A stretch of DNA of 64,000 bases from positions 124,001-188,000 of the forward strand of contig CANQVJ010000002.1 of NCBI GenBank assembly GCA_947627295.1, read 5' to 3'. A program made the translations under genes and the position numbers. Under the pieces are notes generated by a model. It ran no database searches, was not told the DNA's origin, and worked only from the letters and a program-made list of their open reading frames with translations. The stretch comes from an uncultured Clostridia bacterium (GTDB taxonomy: Bacteria > Bacillota > Clostridia > TANB77 > CAG-508). Shown one piece after another: positions 54,652 to 62,622 of the stretch; position 1 is the stretch's first letter; each line of letters begins with the position of its first letter.

Positions 54652-55182
54652 ATGAAAGAAGAAACAAAAAGCTTTTTTGCGGTAATATTAGTAATAGTAG
54701 CAATGCTTGCGTTAGTAGGAATAAGGCTAATCACATCATCTCCAGAAAAGGCAAGAGTCGCAGACGAAGAAACAAATGCAAGAATAATAATAGACTATCC
54801 AAAAAACGAAGGTTATAGATATGTAAAAGAAGAAGAAAGCGAAAATGGCGAGTTGTCTCAAGAAGACGGAGATTACATAATAAACATTGAATTAGACAAA
54901 GAATCATTAAAACCATATGAAGGAGACTTTGAAAAATATCAAGAAATGCAAACGGCATCAGTCAGTTCAGAAGAAATAACCCTAAATGGCGTAAAAGGGT
55001 ATGGTTACTATGATAAAGAAAAAGACCAATATCAAATAGTATTACCATTTGATGACTTTGAAACAATAGCAAACATCAACATAAGACCAAAAATAAGATT
55101 TTCAGGAACAACAGGAGAAGACATCTATAGAAGAGAAGAAATTCAAGAATTATTAAAAACAATACAAATAAGAAACAACTAA
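54652..55182 (+). CDS. Membrane-anchored extracytoplasmic protein
   Basis: 176 residues, family unknown. Helix at about 8-27 then a soluble acidic domain with VKGYGYYDKEKDQYQIVLPF. Typical single-anchor Firmicute envelope protein. The ATG at 54652 is favoured over a GTG at 54643 that lies in the ribosome site. Confidence 0.75.
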   Translation: MKEETKSFFAVILVIVAMLALVGIRLITSSPEKARVADEETNARIIIDYPKNEGYRYVKEEESENGELSQEDGDYIINIELDKESLKPYEGDFEKYQEMQTASVSSEEITLNGVKGYGYYDKEKDQYQIVLPFDDFETIANINIRPKIRFSGTTGEDIYRREEIQELLKTIQIRNN

Positions 55183-55196
55183 AAGCCTTGAAATAC

Positions 55197-55225
55197 TTGA
55201 CAAAATGACTAAAAGTTAGTATAAT
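55197..55225 (+). promoter_or_regulatory. Promoter of the FtsZ-like gene
   Basis: TTGACA (55197-55202), 17-bp spacer, TATAAT (55220-55225). The leader of about 215 nt contains repeat copy 1. Confidence 0.8.
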
Positions 55226-55324
55226 AAAAAAGTAAAAAACAGAAGAAAAGCTCAATTTAGAAAAAAGATTTTTTAAAGGGGGCTTTTTATTGTCAAGAAC
55301 TATCATTCAAAAGAAAACAATAAA

Positions 55325-55432
55325 AAAAGTGGCTTTGCCACATGCCACAAATGCTTCGCATTTGGGCGAATATAAGAAACTTAACCTTGTTGTATAAGTA
55401 AAAATCTGTCGATTTTTCCTATACAATAAAAA
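55325..55432 (+). repeat. Leader repeat copy 1 (108 bp)
   Basis: About 95% identical to 58178-58285. Three hairpins: GTGGCTTTGCCAC, AAATGCTTCGCATTT, and a long stem TTGTATA...GTAAAAATC / GATTTTT...TATACAA. Ends 15 nt before the FtsZ-like start and just before its AGGAGG. Confidence 0.85.
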
Positions 55433-55447
55433 ACAGGAGGTAACAAA

Positions 55448-56398
55448 ATGGAACAAGCAAGAATAAAAGTAATAGGTGTAGGAGATGCTGGCAATCACAT
55501 AATAAATAGAATGATAGAAGAGAAAGTCAGAAATGTAACATTCCTACAAATAAATACAGATATGCAAATACAAAAAAGTTCAAAAACAAAAAATATTCTA
55601 CAAATAGGAAAGCAAACAACACAAGGCCTAGGAACAGGCACAGATATGGCAATAGGGGAAAAAGCAGCAGCAGAAAATAGAGAAGAAATAAGAGAAGCAA
55701 TGCAAGACACAGACATGGTTTTCCTAACAGCTGGAATGGGTGGAGGAACAGGCACAGGAGCAATGCCAGTAATAGCTCAAATAGCTAAAGAACTTGGCAT
55801 AGTAACAGTAGCAATAGTAACAAAACCATTTCTATTTGAAGGCAAAAAAAGAATGTTAAAAGCAGAGCAAGGTGTAGAAGCACTTAAAAGAATTGTAGAT
55901 GCATTAATAATAATTCCAAACGATAATTTGCTAAAAATAACATCAAAAGAAACAAAAATAACAGAAGCATTCAAAATGGTAGACAATGTTTTAGAAACGG
56001 GAATAAGAAGCATTACAGACATAATAACAAAAGTGGGAGATATAAACATAGATTATGCAGATGTAGAAACAGTCATGAACTACAAAGGCCTAGCATACAT
56101 GGGAATAGGTATAGCAGAAGGCAAATTTGCAGTTAAAAACTCAGTAATGCAAGCCACAAACAATAAACTAACAGAAACAACAATAGATAACGCAAAAGGA
56201 GTAATAATAACAATAGTAGGGGACACAACATTAGGTCTAAAAGAAATTAATGATAGTATTCAAAAAATAAACGACCGAATCGACCCTAACGCCAACATAA
56301 TATTTGGAACAACAACAGACCCAAAATTAAACGGAAAAGTAAAAACAACAATAATAGCAACAGGAATAGAACCAAAAGAAGAAACTAGTAGCCAATAA
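55448..56398 (+). CDS. Divergent FtsZ-like tubulin-family GTPase
   Basis: 316 residues. GTPase signature AGMGGGTGTGAMPVIA (about 93-108) is intact and GVGDAGNHIINRMIEE replaces the usual GVGGGGxNAVNRM. The C-terminal linker and conserved FtsA/ZipA-binding tail are missing; it stops at ATGIEPKEETSSQ. Probably an accessory FtsZ paralogue; the canonical ftsZ would be elsewhere. ATG with AGGAGG. Confidence 0.85.
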   Translation: MEQARIKVIGVGDAGNHIINRMIEEKVRNVTFLQINTDMQIQKSSKTKNILQIGKQTTQGLGTGTDMAIGEKAAAENREEIREAMQDTDMVFLTAGMGGGTGTGAMPVIAQIAKELGIVTVAIVTKPFLFEGKKRMLKAEQGVEALKRIVDALIIIPNDNLLKITSKETKITEAFKMVDNVLETGIRSITDIITKVGDINIDYADVETVMNYKGLAYMGIGIAEGKFAVKNSVMQATNNKLTETTIDNAKGVIITIVGDTTLGLKEINDSIQKINDRIDPNANIIFGTTTDPKLNGKVKTTIIATGIEPKEETSSQ

Positions 56399-56412
56399 AG
56401 GCTACTTTTTTT
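56386..56412 (+). terminator. Terminator of the FtsZ-like gene
   Basis: AGTAGCC / GGCTACT with T7; the stop codon lies in the loop. Confidence 0.85.
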
Positions 56413-56473
56413 GAATAAAAAAACCAAAAAAGGAAATAATCTAAAAAGAATATAAAGGAAAGGAATGATAAAA

Positions 56474-56662
56474 ATGGCAGACTTAACACAAATAGAATTA
56501 CAAAATCTAAGACATCTAATAGGAGCACACGAAACATCATATCAAAAACTAAACAACTATGCACAAAACTGCGTCGATCCACAAATAAAGCAACTATTCA
56601 CAAAATCAGCACAAGACGCGTTAAACACAAAACAAAAATTAATGACATTTTTAAACAACTAA
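56474..56662 (+). CDS. CotF-like spore coat protein
   Basis: 62 residues, helical. LTQIELQNLRHLIGAHETSY resembles small CotF-type coat proteins of clostridia. ATG at 56474 after AAAGGAAAGGA. Paired with the next gene. Confidence 0.65.
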   Translation: MADLTQIELQNLRHLIGAHETSYQKLNNYAQNCVDPQIKQLFTKSAQDALNTKQKLMTFLNN

Positions 56663-56694
56663 AAAGGCCAAAAGCCAAAGAAAGGAGAAAAAGC

Positions 56695-56937
56695 ATGGAT
56701 GAAAAAACAATGGTAAACGACATTTTAGAAGGAACAAAGGGAGATTTAAAAACATACCAAGGAGTTATAGTAGAAGCAGAAAATATGAATTTGAGGCAAA
56801 CAATACAGCAAATGAGGAATAACGGAGAAAGCTTTCAATATGAACTATACAAAATAGCACAAACAAAAGGATATTACCAACCAGCGCAAAAAGCAACAAC
56901 AACAGAAATAAATACTGTAAAAACTGAACTGCAATAG
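56695..56937 (+). CDS. CotF-family spore coat protein
   Basis: 80 residues. KTMVNDILEGTKGDLKTYQG and a later YYQPAQKA match CotF-type coat proteins, which form a ferritin-like helical bundle. Together with its neighbour it implies spore formation. ATG after AAAGGAG. Confidence 0.75.
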   Translation: MDEKTMVNDILEGTKGDLKTYQGVIVEAENMNLRQTIQQMRNNGESFQYELYKIAQTKGYYQPAQKATTTEINTVKTELQ

Positions 56938-56957
56938 TGAAATTTTAACACAATCTA

Positions 56958-56986
56958 TTGAAAAAGCAGGAAAAATATGTTATAAT
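56958..56986 (+). promoter_or_regulatory. Promoter of the 94-residue cassette gene
   Basis: TTGAAA (56958-56963), 17-bp spacer, TATAAT (56981-56986). Hairpins GAGC/GCTC and GCCCTTTAGGGC follow in the leader. Confidence 0.8.
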
Positions 56987-57054
56987 AAATGTATGGAGCG
57001 CTGAAATGTGCTCAAATGCCCTTTAGGGCAAATAATTGAATAAGGAGGAGCCTC

Positions 57055-57339
57055 GTGAGCAAGAATAGCTTAGTTAAAGCTATAATCGAGCTAAACTCTC
57101 TCATCATCAAAAAGGGTTTTAAATCCCTATTTGAAGATGAACTGAGAGATGCCCGGAAGGTCTTAAATTCTTCGCCTAGCGAAAAAGAATTAATGGACCT
57201 GTTAAAAGGTATCATTAGTTCGATTTTCGAGCATAAGCTCGAAATGTGGATTTTCACCAATCCGTTGACGGATAGTGAACCACAGCCTGAAAAGGTTTGC
57301 TACCGGATCGTCCAAGTTGCGGATGAATACGGTATGTAA
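57055..57339 (+). CDS. Hypothetical protein in an autonomous cassette (two in-frame CGG read as Arg)
   Basis: 94 residues, unknown. Helical N-terminal half (SLVKAIIELNSLIIKKGF) and FEHKLEMWIFTNPL. GTG start after AAGGAGGAG. CGG at 57154 and 57304 are in frame; arginine reading gives RDARKVLN and CYRIVQVA. With a +1 shift the product would end at 37 residues. Codons (CTC, ATC, CCG, CGG) are unlike the surroundings. Own promoter, hairpin leader and GNRA terminator, like the 21- and 24-kb cassettes. Probably foreign. Confidence 0.6.
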   Translation: MSKNSLVKAIIELNSLIIKKGFKSLFEDELRDARKVLNSSPSEKELMDLLKGIISSIFEHKLEMWIFTNPLTDSEPQPEKVCYRIVQVADEYGM

Positions 57340-57389
57340 ACCCGTTCCAATGTAAGTTTTCGGCCCGAGGCGATAAAGCCTCTTGTATT

Positions 57390-57434
57390 CCAGCGGAACC
57401 ATGCACGAAAGTGTATTGGGCCGCTGCTTTTTTG
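57390..57434 (+). terminator. Terminator of the 94-residue cassette gene
   Basis: CAGCGG..CCATGCAC-GAAA-GTGTATTGG.CCGCTG with T6. A small hairpin GAGGCGATAAAGCCTC precedes it. Confidence 0.85.
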
Positions 57435-57446
57435 TAAAATCAAGCA

Positions 57447-57469
57447 CAAAAAAAGCTCCGAAGAGCTTC
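57447..57469 (-). terminator. Terminator of the CBM gene
   Basis: Minus strand AAGCTC-TTCG-GAGCTT with a T-run. Confidence 0.85.
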
Positions 57470-57479
57470 AAATAAATTA

Positions 57480-58010
57480 TTAATCAACATTAGAATCATT
57501 AGAATTATCTGCTTGAACATTGCTAGCACTTGCAGTAGCAACATTATCAGGTTTAATTCTTCTCTTATAATTACCTGAAATAAGCTTAGGTAAATAAGTA
57601 ATAAGTTTATAAATAGTAAGCCTAATCTTCTTACTCCACAAATACGACCTGCGCAACTTCCTAGCAGAGCCTAAAGAAACAGGTTCGTCTTCTAAAACAA
57701 CCAACTCATTTTGGATTTTTTCCAAAGGGAAAATATAATTTTCGTTATTATTATTATCCCACTTTTCATCTTCGTTCATAAAACAGAAATTAAAAGATTC
57801 AGAACCCGAAAGTTCAATCTCCGCCTGAAAACCAAGCTCTGTTTTCTCCATAGCAACATCATTAACATTATCCCAATCAGGTCCAAAACCATAATGAATA
57901 GAAACAGAATCAGAACCGTCTTGGAAAAGTTCACCTGTATAAGAAATCTTTACAACAGTATTTTCAACTAATTTATCAGTATTAAAAAATATATTTTTAC
58001 TAAGTTCCAT
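57480..58010 (-). CDS. CBM25/53-like carbohydrate-binding protein
   Basis: 176 residues, intracellular (no signal peptide). VKISYTGELFQDGSDSVSI, HYGFGPDWDNV and NFCFMNEDEKWDNN follow the starch-binding CBM25/53 pattern. A basic region (ARKLRRSYLWSKKIRL) and Asn/Ser tail follow. May bind glycogen or similar polymer. Single gene with its own terminator. Confidence 0.75.
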   Translation of the reverse strand: MELSKNIFFNTDKLVENTVVKISYTGELFQDGSDSVSIHYGFGPDWDNVNDVAMEKTELGFQAEIELSGSESFNFCFMNEDEKWDNNNNENYIFPLEKIQNELVVLEDEPVSLGSARKLRRSYLWSKKIRLTIYKLITYLPKLISGNYKRRIKPDNVATASASNVQADNSNDSNVD

Positions 58011-58137
58011 AAAAAATCTCCTTATAATTTATCTTTTGCTATACAACATTATAATATTAAAAAAAACAAAATTCAATACTTTTTTCAAAAAAAAGTGAAA
58101 AAAAATAAAAAAAACGACAAAACCCACCCAAAATCAC

Positions 58138-58166
58138 TTTACAACACACATAATTTATTCTATAAT
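58138..58166 (+). promoter_or_regulatory. Promoter of the VanW gene
   Basis: TTTACA (58138-58143), 17-bp spacer, TATAAT (58161-58166); the transcript would start at the edge of repeat copy 2. Confidence 0.7.
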
Positions 58167-58177
58167 ATAGATGTAAG

Positions 58178-58285
58178 AAAAGTGGCTTCGCCACATGCCA
58201 CAAATGCTTCGCATTTGGGCGAATATATGTAACTTAACCTTGTTGTATACGTAAAAATCTATCGATTTTTCCTATACAATAAAAA
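58178..58285 (+). repeat. Leader repeat copy 2 (108 bp)
   Basis: Same element as 55325-55432; differences fall in loops or retain pairing (CTTTG to CTTCG in hairpin 1; CTGTC to CTATC in the third loop). It fills nearly all of the leader and ends 9 nt before the VanW start. Confidence 0.85.
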
Positions 58286-58294
58286 TAGGTAAAA

Positions 58295-60100
58295 ATGGAG
58301 AAAGAGAAAATGAAAAAAGAAGAAAAGGAAGAAATCAAAGAAAAAGACACAACATTTAAACCAGCAAAAAGCAAAGAAACCTTTGATGCAGAAGAATATC
58401 TAAAAAAGAGAAAAAGCAAAAAAATAAAAATAATAGCAAGCATAGTAGTGGTAGTAGCAATATTCGTACTATCAATAGTCTTTGCTTTAATAAACATGAC
58501 AAATGAAAACATACTAAACGGAATAAGCATACAAGGAATAGATGTTTCAGGAATGAAAAAAGAAGAAGCAATTCAAAAAATCAAAGAAACATATGAAGCA
58601 AAACAAGAAAAAGACATTGAAGTAAAATATCAAGACTACGAATCAGCAATCGACCTAAAAATTCTAGAAATAAACTATAACATAGAAGATGCAGTAAATG
58701 AAGCTGTCGGAAAAGGTCGAAATAGCAACATATTTGTAAATAACTTTGAAATAATAAAAACATTTTTCACAAAAGAAGATATCCCATTAGAATTCACAAT
58801 AAACGAAGAAGTTGCAAAACAAACAATAGAAGATATAGGAGCAAAACTACCAGGAATATTAGAAGAATCAAGCTATTACATTGAAGAAGAAAGCCTATTT
58901 GTAGATAAAGGAAAAGCAGGAATAGTAGTCGACACAGACAAAATGTTAGAAACCATAAAAGAAGAGGCAATCAACCCAACCCAAGAGCAAGAAATACTAG
59001 AAATTCCTACAATACAAAAAAATCCTACAGAAATCGACATACAAAAAATACACGACGAAGTCTACACAGAAGTAAAAGATGCATATTACACCAAAGACCC
59101 ATTTGAAGTGCACCCAGAGGTCGTTGGAATCGACTTTGATGTAGAAGCAGCCAAAACAATATTAGCAGAAGAAGGAAAAGAAGAATATGTAATTCCGCTA
59201 ATATTAACACAGCCAAAAGTAACATTAAGTCAAATAGGCACAGAAGCCTTCCCAGACCAGCTCGCAACATTTACCACAAAATACGATGCTAGCAACAAAG
59301 ATAGAACAACAAATCTAAGAATTGCCTGTCAAAAAATAAACGGCAAAGTTTTATTACCAGGCGAAACGTTTTCATACAACAAAACACTAGGTAAAAGAAC
59401 AGCCGAAGCAGGCTATAGAAACGGAAAAGTATATGAAAACGGTCAGGTAGTCGACGGCATCGGCGGTGGAATATGTCAAATTTCGTCAACACTCTACAAC
59501 ACAGCACTACTTGCAAACATGGAAATTGTCGAAAGAAGGAACCACCAATTTGTAACATCATACTTGCCAGCAGGAAGAGATGCTACAGTTGTATATGGTT
59601 CAACAGATTTCCAATTCAAAAACCCAAGAAAATATCCAGTACAAATAAAAGCCAGCATAAACAACGGAGTAGCAACAGTCACAATGTTCGGAATCAAAGA
59701 AGAAGAAGAATACACAATCAGCTTTAGCACAAAAACAATTTCAACCATACCACCAACAATCAAGTACGAAAACGACCCATCTCTACCAGCTGGCCAAGAA
59801 AAAGTCAAACAAGCAGGTTCGAACGGGTTAGTCACAGAAACAACAATAACCAAGAAGCTAAACGGAAAAGTTGTATCATCAAAACTATTATCAAAAGACA
59901 CATACAGCGCAATGCAAAAAATAATAGCAAGAGGAACAGGTGGCGCAAAAGCTGAAACATCAACTCAAGCAGCTCAGCCAGCACAGCAAGCGCCAGCAGA
60001 AACCCAGCCAGCTCAACCAGTGCAACCAACACCAGCACCACAAGTAACAGAGCCAGAACAAGAAAAGCAGCCAGGAGAAGCGGTACAAACAACGAACTAA
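58295..60100 (+). CDS. VanW-domain envelope protein
   Basis: 601 residues. Cytoplasmic Lys/Glu start, helix at about 47-70, two peptidoglycan-binding-like (YoaR) repeats, VanW domain at about 345-480 (LPGETFSYNKTLGKRT, GGGICQISSTLYNTAL, LPAGRDATVVYG), then a G5-like part and a Pro/Gln/Ala-rich tail. Likely acts at the cell wall; VanW chemistry is unknown. ATG at 58295 with weak TAGGT site. Operon with CapA and TtcA. Confidence 0.9.
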   Translation: MEKEKMKKEEKEEIKEKDTTFKPAKSKETFDAEEYLKKRKSKKIKIIASIVVVVAIFVLSIVFALINMTNENILNGISIQGIDVSGMKKEEAIQKIKETYEAKQEKDIEVKYQDYESAIDLKILEINYNIEDAVNEAVGKGRNSNIFVNNFEIIKTFFTKEDIPLEFTINEEVAKQTIEDIGAKLPGILEESSYYIEEESLFVDKGKAGIVVDTDKMLETIKEEAINPTQEQEILEIPTIQKNPTEIDIQKIHDEVYTEVKDAYYTKDPFEVHPEVVGIDFDVEAAKTILAEEGKEEYVIPLILTQPKVTLSQIGTEAFPDQLATFTTKYDASNKDRTTNLRIACQKINGKVLLPGETFSYNKTLGKRTAEAGYRNGKVYENGQVVDGIGGGICQISSTLYNTALLANMEIVERRNHQFVTSYLPAGRDATVVYGSTDFQFKNPRKYPVQIKASINNGVATVTMFGIKEEEEYTISFSTKTISTIPPTIKYENDPSLPAGQEKVKQAGSNGLVTETTITKKLNGKVVSSKLLSKDTYSAMQKIIARGTGGAKAETSTQAAQPAQQAPAETQPAQPVQPTPAPQVTEPEQEKQPGEAVQTTN

Positions 60101-60119
60101 AAAGCAAGTAGGTGAGAAA

Positions 60120-61404
60120 ATGGCAAGAAATCAAAGAGCTAGAAGAAGAGCAAGAACAAACAACAAGAAAAAAACAATAAAAATAACAGGAATAGCGCTA
60201 CTTATAGTAGCGTTAATAGTAGTAATAATAAAAATGCCAAAACCACAGCTGCAAGAGCAAGAAACAGTCGCTCAGGAGCCACAAGAAGAACAAGCGCCAA
60301 TCCAAGAAGAAGAGCCAAAATCAGAAAAAGAAGAAACGCCAAAACCACAGCCAGACACTGCAACAATCACTCTAACATCGGTTGGCGACATCATGTGCCA
60401 CAACACCCAATACCAAGACGCCCTTGACCCAGCAACAGGCGCGTACGACTTTAGCTACGTCTTTAGCGATGTAAAATACTATCTTCAAACAGGCGACATC
60501 ACTGTCGGAAACCTTGAAACAACCTTCGGCGGGGCGGAAAGAAAATACAGCAGTTACCCAACATTTAACACGCCTGATTCGCTAGCAACCACGCTAAAAA
60601 ATCTTGGATTTGACCTGCTATCAACCGCCAACAACCACTGCATGGACACAGGCTACGAAGGCCTATGTAGAACAATCGACGTGCTAAACAACGCCGACAT
60701 AGCCCACCTTGGCACCTACAAAACCCAAGAAGAGCGCGACAGCAGTGTCAGCATCCAATACGCAAAAGGCATAAAAATCGCATTTGTAAACTACACTTAC
60801 GGAACCAACGGAATAGCAATTCCAGCCGACAAACCTTACAGTGTCAACCTAATCAACAAAGACCAAATCGCCCAAGACATCCAAAAAGCGAAAGAGCAAA
60901 ATCCAGATTTAATAGTTGCCATGATGCACTGGGGCCAAGAATATCAAACAGCGCCAAACGCAGAGCAGCAAGAGCTTGCGGACTATCTCTTCAAAAACGG
61001 AATCGACATCATCCTAGGCGGTCATCCCCATGTGTTGCAGCCAATGGAAAAGCGCACAATCCAGCTAGAAGACGGCACGCAAAAAGAAGGCTTCATCATT
61101 TACTCGCAAGGCAACTTTTCCGCCGACCAAAAAGAGGAAAACACCAAAACATCAGTAATTTTAAACCTTACAATAACCAAAAACAAAGAAGGAAAAATTT
61201 CAATCGACAAGGCCGAATATGTGCCAATTTACATGAATAAAAACGACAAGGCCAAGACCCAAAAATTCAAACTAATGGATATGAAAAGAGAAATAGGCAT
61301 GTATGAAACAGGGGTCGACCTATCAATCGGTGCAGCCAAATTCAGCACATTGCAAAAACAGCTATCAACCGTAACACAAATCCTTCGGCCCAGAAATAAA
61401 ATAA
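60120..61404 (+). CDS. CapA-like metallophosphatase-fold envelope protein (one CGG +1 shift)
   Basis: 427 residues with the shift. Helix at about 20-36, Pro/Glu/Gln linker, CapA core TSVGDIMCHNTQY, GNLETTFGG, NNHCMDTGY, MMHWGQEYQ, GGHPHVLQPME. The CGG (C at 61386) is read ILG-PEIK followed by TAA at 61402, placing the stop directly before GGAG and the ttcA ATG. Unshifted reading runs without a stop into ttcA, giving a false 670-residue fusion. Related proteins act in poly-gamma-glutamate capsule synthesis; role here unknown. Confidence 0.9.
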
Positions 61405-61415
61405 TAGGAGTCAAA

Positions 61416-62132
61416 ATGAAAAAAATACTAAGTAAAATGCGAAAAGCAATCCAAGAATATAATATGATAGAAGAAGGCGACAAAATCGCCGTCTGCCTTT
61501 CAGGCGGCAAAGATTCAATCAGTTTGTTATACGCCCTAAAAAACCTACAAAGGTTCTACCCAAAGCACTTTGAAATAATTGCAATCAGCATCGACCCTGG
61601 GTTCGAGCATTTCGACCAAAATCTACTAAAAACGACATGCCAAAAAGTCGATGTCCCACTATACATCGAATGCAACCACGCCAAAGAAATCGTCTTCGAA
61701 CTACGCCAAGAGAAAAATCCGTGTTCGCTATGTGCCAACATGCGTCGCGGCATCATCAACACAATCGCAATCAGAGAAGGTTGCAACAAAATAGCGCTCG
61801 GCCACAATGAAGACGATGCAATCGAAACATTCCTGCTAAACCTGCTATACACCGGCAGAATCGACACCTTCGCACCCGTAAGTTACATGAGCAGAACCGG
61901 CGTCACCCTAATAAGGCCGCTAATCCATGTCAAAGAAAAAGACACAAGGCGTTTTATAAGAAAAAACGAACTAGATGTAATGCCCAAAACCTGCCCAATG
62001 GACGGCACATCCAAGCGAGAAGACATAAAACAAATGATATACAATCTTTCAAAAACCATACCAATGGTAAGGGCAAACCTAGTAGGCGCAATACAAAGGA
62101 ACATCCCAAGTTGGAAAATAGAAAAACCGTAA
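61416..62132 (+). CDS. ttcA: tRNA 2-thiocytidine synthetase TtcA-like
   Basis: 238 residues. PP-loop SGGKDS at 29-34, CSLCANMRRGI, GHNEDDAIETFLLNL and distal CPMDGTSKR, with the third cluster Cys. ATG at 61416, 6 nt after TAGGAG; starts 12 nt after the shifted CapA stop. Thiolates C32 of tRNAs in other bacteria. A tRNA-modifying role is of interest given the decoding anomaly, but no link is shown. Confidence 0.9.
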   Translation: MKKILSKMRKAIQEYNMIEEGDKIAVCLSGGKDSISLLYALKNLQRFYPKHFEIIAISIDPGFEHFDQNLLKTTCQKVDVPLYIECNHAKEIVFELRQEKNPCSLCANMRRGIINTIAIREGCNKIALGHNEDDAIETFLLNLLYTGRIDTFAPVSYMSRTGVTLIRPLIHVKEKDTRRFIRKNELDVMPKTCPMDGTSKREDIKQMIYNLSKTIPMVRANLVGAIQRNIPSWKIEKP

Positions 62133-62144
62133 GGAGGTAAAAAC

Positions 62145-62300
62145 ATGGAAACAGTCACAGTAAAAGCATACGACGGGACCCCCGTCAGCATCCCAATAGA
62201 AAAAAAAGAAGAATATTTGATGAACCAAGAAAAAATAAAAAACTACCTATCAGAAGGAAAAACAATTGAAGAAATAAAGCAAATATTAAGCGACAAATAA
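62145..62300 (+). CDS. 51-residue hypothetical protein
   Basis: METVTVKAYDGTPVSIPIEK, then a helical tail ending EEIKQILSDK. AAGGAGG 7 nt upstream. Co-transcribed with ttcA (12-bp gap). Unknown. Confidence 0.7.
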   Translation: METVTVKAYDGTPVSIPIEKKEEYLMNQEKIKNYLSEGKTIEEIKQILSDK

Positions 62301-62323
62301 ACCCAAAAAACGAGGAGAAAGCA

Positions 62324-62602
62324 ATGACAGAAGAAGAATATAAAAAAACACTATATGAAATTAGTGAAATATTAAAAAACTTAGAAAAAAACCTAACAGA
62401 AAAAATTCCTAAAAAAGTTAGGCAAGAAATCGAGCATAATAAAGCTAAAAACCACGAATTTCAATACGATGCAAGCAAAAGCCTATACAATCAAAACATG
62501 TTAGAAACAACAAAAAAGTATCTAACAATGCTGTACTTAAGGTTTTGGAGCACTCCAGAAGAAAAAAAGCAAACATTAAAAGCAATGCACCAAAACGGAT
62601 AA
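62324..62602 (+). CDS. 92-residue hypothetical protein
   Basis: Charged, helical; EEYKKTLYEISEILKNLEKN and LYLRFWSTPEEKKQTL. Good GAGGAGA ribosome site. Unknown family; same operon. Confidence 0.7.
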   Translation: MTEEEYKKTLYEISEILKNLEKNLTEKIPKKVRQEIEHNKAKNHEFQYDASKSLYNQNMLETTKKYLTMLYLRFWSTPEEKKQTLKAMHQNG

Positions 62603-62622
62603 AAGGAAAAAGAGGAAGAAAA

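Noticed and set aside
60120..62132. A single 670-residue CapA-TtcA fusion protein
   Set aside because: The join is at an in-frame CGG; the shift gives a stop, then a good ribosome site and ATG for ttcA.
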